The notes beneath the pieces are model-generated. The model was not told the origin of the DNA and ran no database searches. It saw only the letters and a list, made by a program, of their open reading frames with translations. This document shows, one piece after another, positions 30,653 to 48,489 of a stretch of 64,000 nt of DNA (the stretch's first letter is position 1; each line of letters begins with the position of its first letter). A program made the position numbers and the translations under genes. Source of the DNA: Dysidea avara (lineage: Eukaryota > Porifera > Demospongiae > Dictyoceratida > Dysideidae); assembly GCF_963678975.1 (NCBI RefSeq), contig NC_089275.1, positions 49,189,883 through 49,253,882 on the forward strand. Direction: 5' to 3'.

Positions 30653-33600
30653 CTATGGTGTGTCCGCCACAGTTGTTAGGTAACGGCTAGTCATCAATTT
30701 CTCAGCAGGACGAGGTAGTGGTAACTGTACCACCTTAGCTGTCATGTCTTCCTTCATCCCTGATAACTTAGAGAAGTGGTTTCTTGCTAGTACATGACGA
30801 TGATTAACCTTCTGTACCAATACTGCTCCATAAGCCTAGTAATGGATGACATGTTCCATGTGTAACATTGTTATTTCTTAAGGTTACGGGTTACCCAGTT
30901 AATAATTTTGTAGGCGCTTTGCTTATAGTTCTGTTCTAACCGTTTTGCACGGAAGAACACACTAAAATAACATGGCATATCAACGTACAAGAAATACCAA
31001 AAGCGGCGATACACTCAACAAGAGATGCACTTGTACAGAAATGCAGGCACTAAACAGCGAAACTGTTGAGTTGCTATTCATCAAAAACCAGGTTTCATGG
31101 GAAGCCACACCATGATATTTAGCATTAATAATCTATATATTACTTAGTGATTTCTAGGTCCTCACGAACGAATTGAGTTGTTATCCGATTGTAACAGCAC
31201 TGTAGTGCACTCGCGGTATTTCCGTAGCAGAACTAATCGCCATTATCCTTGAAAGATACGATAATTAACCAGCTACTAGTCAGTTTTCCCACAAAGTCTC
31301 CACGACAGGACCTAGATAATATAACCACCCATTGACACTGCCATAAAAATTTAGTACTAATTAGCTGACAGCTGCTATTTTTGATGAATAATAACCACAT
31401 TAAGCAGTAGCGCTAAACGCTGGTTCAACCATATTACGGGGACTGACTACCTTCCACAGTAAATTATTAACACTCACTTTGTATGATTCCTCCGCTATTA
31501 TCACATGGCTATACAACGCTTTAAAGTTGACAACCTTCTCACTAACACCTGCTTGAGTTTCGTGCCAATATTGCACCATCCATTATCACGCATCGAAAAA
31601 TAATAATCTATTATTAAGCGCCTAACCCGTAACCTTAAAATAAGATTTGTTACTCTGGAACCTGTTAATGTGGACACTTGAGGACACCTACATAATCCAG
31701 ACACTTAGTTAAGGTCCCAAAGTATCCTTTAGTACATAAACTGACCTGGAAATCAGGACACTATTGGTTTCCCTCCATTATCTGAATGGGGGGCCCTAGG
31801 TGCATTCATATAATAGAAAAGTTTGGATAAACGAAGCCCATACATTTATATACAGAGCTCCAGTTAAAATACTCTAATAGAACATACACTTTAGACAAAA
31901 TACTCTAATAGAACAGTCATTTCCACAGTTTGGATAACAGAACATTTGGATAATTGATGACCGGATAATGGAGGGATCACTGTAGTTCCACAGTGACAGG
32001 TTCCAATTAGTTGCACTAATCAGAGATTTACTGATCAATCCTCACACTGTTGTTAACAAAAACATACTAATCAGAGAGTCATATCACCACATGGAGTTCC
32101 ATTAACTGGTCAAATTCAATTACTCTAATAGAACATACAGGTCGATGGCAAAGCCTACTCCAGTATTAACAGCCAGGTAGCATACACATTCAGTGTAAAT
32201 TAAAGAAACTTTTTATTAACAGTGTAATAACCACTTGGTCTTCTCGTACAGTAAACTTCTCACCATTTCAACATCAGCAAGATTAAGATGTGCTCTTCCT
32301 TCCTCATCATTCAGTAGTACACAATTCCATGGGCTCCATGGCTCTTTAGTGTTCCATCTGATGAGCACCAGTTCAGCCAGTTCTGTGTCCCCGCTGAGCA
32401 GGCTCTGACCAGCCCAAATGTGCTCCACAAGATAACACAAGTCCATCTCCTAATAGTGATGAGTGAATTATACATACATGTTGTAGATTGTAGTAAATTG
32501 TAGTAGTAGTATACTTAGTGAAGGTATTAAAAACCACACAATGTGTCACCATAAGAAGTCATATTAAACTATGAAGTAGCCGATAGCATATAACTGATGA
32601 AGCAGCAAAGAACATCCTCAACACTGACTAATGCTAAGCAATACAATGGCTAGCAACATTGATGCACCACCTGTTGGTTCATACACAACTAATCACCAAT
32701 GCATTAGTCAACCACCATGACAGTAACATTGTTGCTTGGAAACAATTCTCACCAACAGATAATGTAATAGTCTTAGTTAGCATTCTTTCTCCTTCCGTGA
32801 CACCTTTGATCCACACACACCCCTTATCAGTAACAACACATCCATTTGGTTAGTACTTGTAAACCTCATGGGTGTAACCATAATGTAACCTATGATCTTA
32901 TTAAGCAGGTGGTTACATTAGGCAGGCCACTTTGTACACATTTTGGAAATTTCAACTGACCATATTACACAGTGACCTTATTAAACAGGTTTCAGCACTA
33001 CAACTTCATAATTCTACTCCAATGTTACATATCAAAAGTCGCAGTATTTAAATAGTAGCTATAGTATGTTCAAGTTGAGCTGAATCCTCAAAAACATTTA
33101 ATAACTCATGGATGCAATTACACATGATCTTGAAATTTGGCTCATTTGTAGTACTGCTTGATCCGCTAAAACTGTTTCAAAATCTTGTTGTTCAAATGTT
33201 TGACATAATATTTACGGCCAATCAAAATTTTCACAATACATTTCCTATGGAGAAGCCATATAAGTACAGTGTCCATTAGAGCCCTTTCCCAAACTTGTAA
33301 TGGAGCCAAACCGTACATGTCTGTTGTTGACACCTTTGCTGTACGTTACTAATAATCATCTGGTTGACAGAAATGTTAATTCTGTTGAGAAAAAATCCAC
33401 TTTTAATTTTTAGCTGTTTTTCAGGGTTCAGCTCAACGTGAACATACTATACACGATGTCTTTAAGTGAAGCATAAATGCTAGGGATGGGAGATCATATC
33501 GATTGTGGGATTAATCGTGATTGTCATCGTGATGTTGATATGTATTATAAATAACTGTGATGTTATGACATCACATGAAATGTATATTAGTAAATTCAAA

Positions 33601-36600
33601 ATGGTGGCACATACTGTTGTGGAAGAACACAATCTAGAAGGCAAGTCTGATACAGTTCATTGTATGAATAAATCTTACCACACAATTTAAAGCTTATAAG
33701 GTTCAGAATGCTGTTTGTATTAAACTGTAACTGCCTATGGTCTTAATTGTGTTGAACAGTTGTACACAATTTCACTGTGTATCGTTAAAATAAACAATTC
33801 ATACAAAATTGTACATACATGTTGCTGATGCATGTGAGTTATAACATCGTGATAGTTATCATAATTAGTTATCATAATTATTTGTTACATCCTACAATCG
33901 TGAAAGTAGCAAAATTTCACAATAAATTCATACAGAATTGATACTCTAAGGAGTTAAATGCTTATCCTGGGTTAGATATTAAGGTGAAGTAGAACTATCT
34001 TGAAGATTTATTAATATTTTCTGCAAAACAATGTCATCCTACATCATGTGTCTGGACGCAATACCTTTCATCTGCTGTTTCATTTTAGTGTAGTGAAATA
34101 TACTAAATAAGCAAGTCTCTTTATATGATGTACTGAATAGTTGCTGCACTTAAGAGCTGCTTATAAGCTATAAATGCTGCCCTCAAATAGTCTCACACCA
34201 ACTTAGATGTTGGGCTAATAGTAACCATGGTGTTTAACCAAGTGTGTAACTCTATTCCTATTCAAATAACTAACTTGTAGCAGGAAGATGACATGTGATC
34301 CATCATTGTATCGTTCCTCAGAGTGTTTGATACTCTTCACCATCAGACGATAAGTGGAGTAGTCAGCCCTAAGCCTGGCCTTATTGTCTAGTTCATCACA
34401 TTTGCGACAATGTCCCACCACCCTAAACAACAGCAGTAACAATAGCATAATATGTCATTCACTCCCTTCCCCTCACAGTATCAACACAGTTTGGTCATAC
34501 ATTACCTTTACCAGTGAAATCTGTTGTAATATGGATGCCTTGGAACAAACCAATAGTGTCCTAATTTATCAAGGTGCCCATGTTATTTTATGCACTACGG
34601 AATATTGTGGGACCTTAACTAAGTATTTGGATTATGCAGATGTCCTCAAGTGTCCACATTAACAGGTTCCACTATACAACAACATCAATATCATTATACC
34701 ATGAGCAGTCCAGTTAGCTCAGTCGTTAGAGCATCAGACTTTTAATCTGAGGGTCAAGGGTTCAAGTCCCTTACTGGGCAAAAAGTTAAGTTTTTCTTTT
34801 TAACATCACATCTACATATCATTCAGTACATGCAGTTTCCACAATGACCTTTCTTGACGTTGCAATTACATTTTTCAATGTCACAAAACAAAATGGCTAT
34901 CCTAGTGTGGGGATTGAATACAAGGAACATGAAGGAGGTATTGGGAGAGGTAGCATTTTGACATGATAATGCTTATAACATCAAACAATGGCAAAGGTGA
35001 ACCATATATTGCAGTACAAATGACACACGTTTGTGTATATTGTGTAGGGCTGCACCGATTCCACTTTTTACCGATACTTCAAATACCAAGTACTCAGTTG
35101 GGAAGCATCTGCAAGTACAAGTACCGATACCAAGTACCTTAAAGTAGCTACTTCATAGTGTGCACATTTATTATATAGTGCATTTCATGGTATTCTTGTA
35201 CACATTTTCAGTATGGTTCATGTTTATAATGAAGTAGCCAATCAAGATTCACAAAGAAGGAAGTCACTGAAATGCAAAGCAGTGGATATTCCAGTATTCT
35301 TCTGGAGAAGCGTAGATAATATCATAATGGTGCTTACAAAAACAAAATATTATTCTAATACTGAAACAGTCACTTCTACCTGATTGCTCTATTAGAGTTA
35401 TTGACTGTTCTATTAGAGTATATCGATCTTTTTCTCAGTAAAGCGTTTTCACACGTATAGGTTTCAGCATGCATAGATCAGTAATTTTGCTGGTAGTTAT
35501 TAGTGTTATACTTGATGCTTTTAGGCGTCCACTGTACTAGTAAAATAAGCAAGTACAAACGAACGTTATTTTATTCTCGCACGTGATAAGAATCGGTATC
35601 TGCAACAATATAATGGCCGATCCCGATACTTCATGAAAACAGCAGTATCAGCCCGATACCAATACCGATACTAGAATCGGCGCAGCCCTAATATTGTGTT
35701 ATTTGTGTATACATTGAAGAAACTGGCCAACCAATGAGCTTTGCCATTATATGTTTAATGCGTATTACCGTCAAAAAAAATAAATAAATAAATTTCTGAA
35801 TAACAGTCTTTGATTTGTGACATCATGTTACATTTTATCATTGCAGATATTGTCCATATATAGAATGAAAATATTTAGTGAAAACCCTACCCATTCACCA
35901 AATCTCCCTGCACCTCTCTACTATGAGACTATAAGAATTATAGTATTTTTTAAAATTGTTAATTTAAAATGATGCAATAAAAAGTAGTGAAACAAAAGAT
36001 GAATGATGGTATTACAGCATAGCTCGGTGGGAAAGTCCCTACTTTGGTATTGAGCAAAATTATAGCTAATGTGCCAAAGTAGGGACTTTCCCATCGAGCT
36101 ATGCTGTAATACCATCATTCATTTCTTGTTTCACTACTTTTTATTGCATAGATCCCTACTTCATCTTTTAAATTAACAATTTTTTTAAATACTAGTTTGT
36201 TTAGTTTTTTGTTGTAGCACAACTAGTTATAGTATAACTTGTGAGTTAGCAGTTACAGTGTAACTTGTGAGCTCACCGGTGGGATGTGCCTTTTGGGGTT
36301 CTGACAAGTGTTCGCCCTGTGTGCCTTGTCTTTCCTTTTATCTTCAATCAGGTTGGTTGTCTTCTTCTCATCGAAACCATACCGAGGCATTAATTTTTCG
36401 TATCAACACTTTTCTGTAGACACCACAAAATTATTTCAGAAAGCGCTCATGCTGCTGAAAGAGCAGGGCGCTTGTAATTTCAAGTGTCACACGTGAAACA
36501 TTAAGGCTGCTGAGTTGTCACTTTGACTTTTGCCAACATCTGGACTGCAATTGACGAAGAGATTTGTTACTTAATAGACGGACTGATACTTGACAGCTTG

Positions 36601-39600
36601 TTCCTCTGAACACACTGACTCAGCCGGATGGCGAGATCAGCTAGTGATTGGATAGTACTCGAGTGGAAATTATATTACTTTATCCTGTTAGTCGAGACTG
36701 AGCTCCAGACAACTGAAAGGGCCTGTTCGTTCGAACAACTTCCGGCCTGGGTGAATAGAACATGGACCATCGTACTGAAACAGGTCATAGATCTGAGTGC
36801 CACTGCTACTACGATCAAAGGTTGCTACTATGGGCCTATGTGTTTCCAAATTTGGGACAGTACACACTTTAATAAGCTGTACAGGAACTTAATATCTAGT
36901 TTGTTATTGTAGCATAAAATGGTGACCATGCACTGCTTCATTTGAGCTCTAGGCTTGCGACTGTGGTCAGTGAGTGAGTGACACAAAATTCAAGTTTTAG
37001 AAGTATTTTAAAAATATCTGGCCACCAGTAAGTGTTTTCTTGTTTTTAATGCTGTGTTTCATGTTAGATGGACTAATATTATTCCGTATAGGTGATTTTC
37101 ATGGTAGTTAAGTACTGTACACTTGTATACAGGAGTGTGATTCATAATGGAATTTCCTACCCACTCACATGCTATAATGTGTGATCAGAACAAGAAACAG
37201 GAAATCAGTTAGGAGTGGCCTTGTCATAGTACTGCATACCATTAGGTTCAGATAACAAGACTGTTACAACATAATACAAGCTCCAGTCCTACCAGACTCA
37301 CACTACATTACACTATTCACCTTGAGTTAGTAGGGAGGGAGAAGTCGGTGGAGGGAAGGTATTTACGACAGCTACGACACAGATAAATGTTACTACGGAG
37401 CATGGCAGGGTCGGCTGGTACACGAATGTGTTTAGCAGCCTCAGGGTTGAACAATGGAGTCTTGCAGTACTGCAAGAATAGTGTACAGATACGTTTGCGT
37501 AGACCTACAGTGAAATAATATAACCAATAGTTGCACAGATCACTTAAAGGTGTGGCTTCATTTATCACCTCCAAGAGAAGGGTCGGGTATTCCCCTCATA
37601 ATGAGGTCAGCCTCTCTATCAATCAGTTCCACAATATCTCTAGTAAGACGACAATCATGTTCCTAGTGGAGAATGATACCATAATATTCTAATAGAACAT
37701 ACACCTAAAGTACATCGTACCAATAAACCCCTTCAATCTGGACACCTTAAGAGGGACCATCCCGAAATATCCTTATTAGTGAGGCAGCTTGATTTCAGGG
37801 GTCTAAATGTGTGTACACTAATACAAATGGGACCATGGATAAGTGTCCCAGTTATTAAGGTATCCTTAATAGTGAGGTGTGTAGTTGTCTTATTCTACAC
37901 ACAGGTAACCTCCCAACATAACCCAGAGAGGTTTGTACACATTTATAATCACCTTGACTGTTTGTTTCAGTGTCAGCAATACATCAAGTCTCTCGGTAGG
38001 GTTAAGCTCCTGGCGGCTAATACTCTGGTAGATCTCTTTGAGCTGCTGAGCCCTAATGGTATCAGGTGTATCCATCTGAGTCACCTCTCCATCATGAGCT
38101 ATCCACTGCTTGGGGGCTGCAGTCTGTGTATGGAGTAGTAATGTATGTGATCAATAAAATGTTAGGATAGGTGAGAATACACTACCCTGATGTTCTTAGG
38201 CAATGTTAGGGATATGGTAAGTAACAATGTGAAATTTTGTACGGTATAATCTTAGTAAACTCCAATTACTTAAATTGAGCACAGAAAATGATTGTCCTAT
38301 TAGAGTAGATAACAATTTCATTTATCTGTTGTTGTTAGCAAAATTGATAAGCACATTGCTTTAAGATAATTGTGCACACCATTTCAAATTATAACTTTGA
38401 ACACTAGGTGGTCCCCAAAGGTTTGGATAACTAGTGAGGCTTCACTGCATGAGGGATGGTGAAAATTGGGATAAATCTGAAAGCTAAAATTTGACGATTA
38501 CAAAGTTTGTAACAAAATTTAGCAGTAAGTCTTCGTACTTACTATATAGGTAATAGAGGTGTTCAGATCCATTCGTTGTATACAAGTTTTGTTCAACGTT
38601 TCATTTTAATAGAACACAACCAGTAGGAATACTCTAATTCAACAGTCACACCTCCTACAGTAGCCAGGCAGTAAGTATTGTGGTATTGTATGGTATGAAA
38701 TAATAAAGTGATCTCTTAGTATAATGATATTGATACCATACTTTTAGTAGTGGGCCATTTCGTAGTTAACATGTAAACATATTTGTCATAGTATAGAACA
38801 TGTACATGTTGTGTTTGTTACCTCTTTGATATTACTGGCTTGCATGACTATATAGTGGTACACATGACTACTCACAGATTCAAGAAATGATCGTATTCTC
38901 TTCTCCTTGTTCTCACCATCAGCTACAATCTTGTGTTGTCCGACTGAGGCTATCAGTTGAGCCTCTTGTTCCAGTAGTCCACAAAGTGCTGCCTTCCTTG
39001 CTGCCCCGGTAGTGCTCTGGTTGATCAGGGTGAGCTCATCTTTTCTCCACACTAATGAGGTAATGTATTAAGAGTTTAGTCACCAGTAGAGGTACTATGT
39101 GAGCATATATTATTAACACAGTGTTTGTACAGGCTATATTGGGAGAAGTTAGATACTCTCCCACATAAACTCTTGTATAGTGCACTTTTACTATAGATTT
39201 GATACCTTATTAGGTTGTAACACCACTACTATGAGGTTAGCAATCAAGGCACACATGCACTTATGAGGTACCAAGCAAATCTTCTGGGTATAGGATTAGT
39301 ATCCCCCCATAAGAGGCTGCACCGTGTCTCATGAGTAAAGATGTGGACACCTGAAGTACCACCTGAACTTCACAATACAACACAATTAACACCCAATACA
39401 CCATGGAGTGTATGTAACAGTCCTAGATGTGAAACCATAGATATACGACTCTTAATAGGGATTGGAAATGTCATCACAGCCGTGTTTCAAATGGGAATGT
39501 GGTTCCCATAACTTCCACCACATATGGCCATTGATGGAGTTTTGCAAGAGGGATTAGAACCCGTAAGCAAAGTGTTCCACTGTACTACCAGCCTGCCAGT

Positions 39601-42600
39601 TTTGTTTAACTACTTGAGCATTAGATTAAAGTTTGAAAGACAAGTAGTTTGCTAGACAGCAATCGGTTACAAGTACAGAAACACGAGGGTATCACAGCAC
39701 TAAGCAAAGTTGTAACTGAGGAGATATGTAGCGATTACACTAGGGGTGTGACTTACAAACTGTTCTATTAAATTCTAATGACCAAAGGAATTCTAAAAAG
39801 CCATGCATCATTGATACCAGGAAGTATGTGTAGCGGCTACAGGAACAGAAGTGTACGTCGGTGTAGAAGTGATACCGAAAAAGCACAATATGACAAGTTT
39901 TTTAGTGGCTTTTGTGGCCACTTAGTGGCTTCCACCAAAGCAGCTCAACCTTACAGAACTTTCATATTATACTAAACCTACACTAGTACTCTACTGTAAG
40001 AACAAATATCAGTCTTTTCTTGCCCTTCAAAGTGAAATGTGCCTCATATCTAATCAGCAACATCAGGTAGTATGCTGGGAGTGTGACATTGTTTCCAATC
40101 CCTATTAAGAGTCATATATCTATGGTGAAACCCTCTAATATAACAGTCAGTACAGTACAGTTACATTGTGACATCAGGTGGGGCTTGAGGTGTCTACACC
40201 TTCACCCTTGAAATATGGTATAGTCAAAAACTCACTTTCTAAGGTGTGATATAACAGGTCAAAGTCCTCCTTAGTCTTTGGGTTCATCCTCCTCTCAAAC
40301 TCTCTCTTCATCCTCTCCTCTCTCTCCTTTTGTCTCCTGATGGCCTCCTACAGTGACCACACCATTAGATGGAGAACATTACACTATATACACTGTCAGA
40401 AGCTTATAAGCGCCAAAGGTGCAAAGGAGCATGAAACTTCCATGAGGTTGTGTGGTAACAGTGGCTGAAATCCAAAATTACTGTACCTTATATGGAACAC
40501 CACTAACAGTAGTGAAATCTCACCAACCACACAAACCACCCTCTCGCCTGGTTAGTGGGCTTCTGTTGTTATTAAACAACTTGACTAATAGCTGTGACAG
40601 TTGCACAAGATGAGTAGTACCAGTAGCCCCCAGGAAGTGCCTTTATAAGCTCCTGATACTGCCTCTACCCTAACACTTTAATAGAGCAGTATGTAATCTA
40701 GAACAGATCTTATTAATGGGATATGTTAATGGGTGCTTCAGGGCATACACTAGCGTTAGTCACATACTCACATTAGCCATGTATCACATAACAGACTGGT
40801 ATACAACACAATAAGGGTACCTGTTTTTCCCACTCCTGTCTCTTCAGTCGTTCAGCTCTCAGTGAACTAACAAACTTCTGGGCCAGCCATCGGCGCCAAT
40901 GTTTCTGTAGGATCAGTACCTGTGTGTGTACATGTGAGTAATAGAGTACACAAGGCCTGGGGGTACATACATGGGGCAACTAATAGAATCTGTGGTTTGT
41001 GTTATAACAACCACAAAAATAGTTGAACACTGAAGAATCGGATCACGACAGTGATGCTATGGTGCTGTGGTGATTCAATTGCCTGGTGTATGCGATTAAT
41101 GTTTAGGCTGTGAAGATGATATTTCTACTTCCCCTGGGGATGCAGACAGATGTTAAATAGAAAAAATCGACCCTTCTTTACCCTCCCTGATACATATAAG
41201 AATTCACACAGCTTATGTTTCAACTCTGTAGTCTGCTCACGTTATGCAGCAACAACGGCAAAACTGCAATTTGATTGGATTTCAGTAATGGTGGCACAAG
41301 TCTGTAATGCTAGACAGAGCATGCAGACACTTTTTAGGGCGATTACAAGCACCTAAATAGGATCTGGTATATATTACAATATCAATATTGCTACCCATGA
41401 GCAGCCCAGTTAGCTCAGTCGTTAGAGCATCAGACTTTTAATCTGAGGGTCAAGGGTTCAAATCCCTTACTGGGCTAAGATTACGTTTTCTTGTTTTTGT
41501 TACTTTTTTACCTTATCACATCCATTACAACACATGTAATTTTCCCACTAGGGACCTGTGAGAAGGCTATATAAACTCTATACTGGTAGGGTTTGCAATT
41601 CAAAACTTCCATTCCAGAACCACATACCGGTGTACGTACATACCTTCTCCAGTCTCTTAGCATGATACTCATCAGCAGTCTCGTAACGTTTTGGAGTGAC
41701 CAATTTATCAGTCATCTCACTGACTATACAACCAGTCTTTGTCTAGTAATGTTGACATCACCATGGTAACATGACACTAAATTGTAACAGTGCTCACCAT
41801 CTGTGTAGCAGCATCAAACATCACTTGTTGATATTTGTTACACAGTGTAACCGTCTGTGTATCTCGCTGGAATGTCTCAATCTAGGAATAAACATTAAAC
41901 AAACTAAAACTATAGTGTTGTCAATAAATGTGTATTATGACCATCACAATAACTTCACTAATTTTGTGATGACGGTATATCCTGTGGCAGTATTAGCAAA
42001 AACTACATAATATTATGTAAGTACACTACGTACGAAAATTTACAGAATGAAACTGTGCTAGTCAGTGACTCTAAAGTTATTGTGATACAAATGGTGATAT
42101 TATACGTATCAAGAAATAACAGTTTTATTAAACCAAATAATACAGCCATTACATTGATTTCAGAACATCACTCTAACCAATCAAACATACAGTGCATGCC
42201 AGGTGTCAAATTTTCAATTGAAGGCTGCACATTTAAGGTCAAGATGGGAAGAAAATAAATAGCCCCAGGGCTTCAAACAAGAAATAATATTACCCACAAG
42301 TCACTTATAATCAACATTCAAATTTGCTCACAAATGAACCTTCAAATTTCTGATCCATTACATCCTAGCTGCAGTAAATGCCTACTTTGTAAATGGTTTA
42401 ACAATTAATTCCATATAAAACAGTTATTCAATTTCTAACTCTTAAAGGATATCCACTACATACAGGGTGGTCTCTACACACAGGGTAGTCACTACATACA
42501 GGGTGGTCACAACACACAGGATGGTCACTACATACAGGGTGGTCACTACATACAGGATGGTCACTATACACACAGGGTAGTCACTACATACAGGGTGGTC

Positions 42601-44758
42601 ACTACATACAGGATGGTCACTATACACACAGGGTAGTCACTACACACAGGATGGCCACTCACTCCTTTATCAGGTCTCCTCTTGGGTAGGGTCTGTACTG
42701 CAGCATGATGATACTCCACCCCGGTACGACGATGTCTGTATCCTCCCAGAAATGGTTTAGGTACTGATGTATGCTCTATATGTACTAGTATTTCCTGCTT
42801 TCCTCCTGCAGGGGTGCAGTTGATAGATCATGTGATCACAAGTTCCACCCACTAACCATCATCTGAATCAACTTCTACAGTCAACACTGATCCCATCCTG
42901 TAACCTGGATCATGTGACCCCATTTTATAGCCAGGATCATGTGATCTTGTATTAGGGGGAGGTCCCGTGTCCACAAGGTCATTAGCAATCTCCAGTGATA
43001 CCTGTAACTCCAGTTTACCTTTATCAGCCATGCCTAACTCTTCTAGTCTGGTAGTAGCTGATAACAGCTCACCTAATAAGGAAAGGATATTGTTTGTCTT
43101 AATTTGGCAAGAAAGCAGGAACATAGGGTGTCAATACAACCAATAGCTGACTAAACCCATTAACCTGAAATTTTTATCCACTAAGCCATGTTGATACTCA
43201 CTACTGACCAAATTTCTGAAGTTATGAATTATCAAAGTTGGTAATTGGTGTGGAATATCCCCTTTTCACCAATCCCAGTCAATGACATTTTGATCACCTA
43301 GCTGATAATGTATAACTTGTTGAAATACAACATGATGATAGTGCAATATTGTATGAAGCTGTAAATAGCAAAATTTATAAATAGACTATTAAGGAGACAA
43401 TTTTCATAGTATACGAAAAAACAGTTCATAGTACACCCCCAGTGATGCAGTGATAAGATATTTCGTAGTTAACATTTTAATGATTAAATGGCCAATGTTG
43501 ATAGCTAATACCAAGAGTTCATAATATATATACTAAGGAGAGTATCCTACTCTCATATACCCCTGTAGAAAGGCGTATCGTGAAGTTATGACGTAACACT
43601 TCTGAGTTCGCCCGTTTTTCTTTGTATAATTAATGATGTCATTAGTTGAACATGGTATCAATTGAACGTGTGCCTACCAACGTCGCTAGCAACCAAATTA
43701 ACTCCAGCTCTAAGCGTTTCTCACCCAACTACAATCGTTCCTTCATGGGTTAAGACTACTTTGTAGGTGTTTCTTACTAGGCCATTCGCGAATACGGCTA
43801 TCCTGAGCGTCGCAAGTGTGAAACAATGCTAACGATTCTTGCACTTTTACGGCTTCCTGTACGTCACAAACCACAACATCTTGTTGTTACGTCATAACTT
43901 CACGATACGCCTTTCTACAGGGCTATATGAGAGTAGGATACTCTCCTTAGTATATATATTATGAACTCTTGCTAATACTTTGTATGGCTTCTTTGGGATC
44001 CTACATTAGTAAATGTTGTTACAATCAAGATTTAAAACCATCAAAAGTGTATGAGCCAGCTATTGCAAGGTACTGACATTACTATACTGGTTAGCAGTAA
44101 CTAATCTAATTAATTATTCAAAGAGGAAGGGGTGGCACCAAAAGGCTGGAGGGAATAATCATCATTGAAGTCAGTGACGTACTTGGAGATGAAAAACTGA
44201 TAAAATGGCGGCACTGTAATACCAACAATTAATTACCTTGCCACATTAGTTCAGTCGCTAGTATCTCATCAGGGAGATACCAACAATAACATTGGGATGT
44301 AATAATTATATCAGTCCAGTTACCTTCCTACCCAAGTAATGACAAGAAAACTAGCAAGTGTGTTCATGACACAAATTTCCACTAAGTATAAGGGGACCAG
44401 AACTGTGTAATAGGGAGTGTAGTGCACGTGGACAATGTAATAGATAAAGTATTACAACACCTACCACTAAATGATAATGATAGTACAGCATTGTTGGGTA
44501 TTAGGTGGTCCCAAGCTTGTTCCAATTCTCTCCTCAATTGTTCCACACTACAATGTACACTAGCAGTGGTGTGGTATGATGTGTTAGCGTCTAGTATCAT
44601 CTCCACTACGAGTAGGATGATATTATACGAGCTAACAATAGCGATATCTCACCTTCGATATTATCCTCAACGTCATTGGCAGTGGTAGCAGCCTCTTCGC
44701 TCTCCTTATACTCTTCCTCATCTTCTAGTCTGTTATTGGCCGCTGCCTCGCCCTCCAT
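30653..44758 (-). CDS. IQUB: IQ and ubiquitin-like domain protein
   Basis: Fifteen coding exons, all with AG/GT borders and consistent phase: 44758-44653, 44605-44465, 43072-42857, 42805-42663, 41881-41798, 41742-41644, 40919-40821, 40347-40236, 39051-38876, 38123-37953, 37662-37569, 37504-37321, 34422-34275, 32449-32264, 30835-30653. They give 713 aa (human IQUB is about 790). An acidic N-terminus is followed by a ubiquitin-like fold (exons 2-3), the conserved [19 protein letters not shown] block, an IQ calmodulin-binding helix in exon 7 ([14 protein letters not shown]), [15 protein letters not shown], a long helical region, two CxxC pairs (CRSC, CRKC; probable zinc site) and the SPWNCVLL block. 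IQUB is an axonemal radial-spoke-base protein needed for sperm motility, so flagellated cells are the expected site. Starts 337 bp downstream of the PCNA stop. Confidence 0.95.
31650..31985. mobile_element. pogo-like MITE remnants in IQUB intron
   Basis: CTCTGGAACCTGTTAATGTGG starts one fragment. GGTTTCCCTCCATTATCTGAA and CCGGATAATGGAGGGATCACTGTA (31,766-31,985) form inverted ends of another. Contains two ACTCTAATAGAACA motifs. Confidence 0.5.
34708..34780 (+). tRNA. tRNA-Lys (UUU), IQUB intron 12
   Basis: Full cloverleaf: acceptor GTCCAGT/ACTGGGC (one T-G pair), D arm TAGCTCAGTCGTTAGAGCA, anticodon loop CTTTTAA (anticodon TTT), T arm GGGTTCAAGTCCC. A T-rich run about 15 nt downstream (TTTTTCTTTTT) could end Pol III transcription. 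It is opposite in strand to the host gene. Confidence 0.9.
35045..35690. mobile_element. hAT-like MITE with 8-bp duplication
   Basis: TIRs TAGGGCTGCACCGATTC and GAATCGGCGCAGCCCTA are flanked by a perfect ATATTGTG direct repeat (35,037-35,044 and 35,691-35,698). Internal imperfect inverted ACCGATACT/AGTATCGG motifs. 646 bp, non-coding, in IQUB intron 12. Confidence 0.85.
35943..36195. mobile_element. Hairpin MITE, relative of 4853 element
   Basis: Arms with CAATAAAAAGTAGTGAAACA and ATGATGGTATTACAGCATAG are mirrored around a TTATAGCTAA centre. Outer motif shared with 4853-5155, inner arms different. Confidence 0.65.
37735..37905. repeat. Dispersed pogo-like fragment
   Basis: Contains a block TTTCAGGGGTCTAAATGTGT...AATGGGACCAT that recurs almost unchanged at 63,729-63,775. 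In IQUB intron 10. Confidence 0.5.
39434..40124. mobile_element. hAT-like MITE in IQUB intron 8
   Basis: TIRs of about 40 bp (ATAGATATACGACTCTTAAT...GGATTGGAAATGTCA and complement) are flanked by GTGAAACC on both sides. Non-coding interior. Confidence 0.7.
41404..41475 (+). tRNA. tRNA-Lys (UUU), IQUB intron 6
   Basis: Acceptor GCCCAGT/ACTGGGC fully paired, same D and anticodon arms as at 34,708, T arm GGGTTCAAATCCC, followed by TTTTCTTGTTTTTG. The 5' flank CCATGAGCA is shared with the other two copies. Opposite in strand to IQUB. Confidence 0.9.
42455..42655. repeat. Minisatellite in IQUB intron 4
   Basis: About ten imperfect copies of a 19-20 bp unit (GGTCACTACATACAGGGT and variants). It ends about 8 bp from the exon 4 donor. 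Confidence 0.8.
43512..43970. mobile_element. 459-bp MITE, copy 2
   Basis: Nearly identical to 20,558-21,016, with the same long TIRs. Flanked by a perfect GCTAATAC direct repeat (43,504-43,511 and 43,971-43,978), so hAT-like. In IQUB intron 2. Confidence 0.8.
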
Positions 44759-44947
44759 TGTTGATTATCGTAACATAGCAACCGCGAGCGAAACTATTAG
44801 AATAGTAATTGATGACGATTATTTCACTTGTAGACCTACCACTCGATCATTACAAATCCACTTGGAAGATGTCGCGTTTTTAGAAATCTGTTTCATCTCC
44901 TGTCCTAGCTGTATCCGTATAACCTGACACGTGAGCCACATCAGTGA

Positions 44948-44953
44948 TTTATT
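44948..44953 (-). terminator. PCNA polyadenylation signal
   Basis: AATAAA on the minus strand about 145 nt after the PCNA stop, in the 337-bp gap before the IQUB start. Confidence 0.5.
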
Positions 44954-45094
44954 TTGAGTGGGCGTTCAGAACCCCTATAAATGCCACACCACACCGAATT
45001 ACAAATTATTTTACAACAGGTTATCCATAAAATAATAATATTGGTGTTGTAATAAAACTGTGTGTTGTCAATGGTAACAAGATGGTTGTCATGG

Positions 45095-48489
<3,395 letters not shown>

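Noticed and set aside
36308-36912. Plus-strand frames in IQUB intron 12
   Set aside because: No domain, no splice-compatible partner, opposite to the host gene; no support for a gene.
44422-44927. Plus-strand open frames over the IQUB start
   Set aside because: Shadows of IQUB exons 1-2, whose splice phases and protein similarity are convincing.
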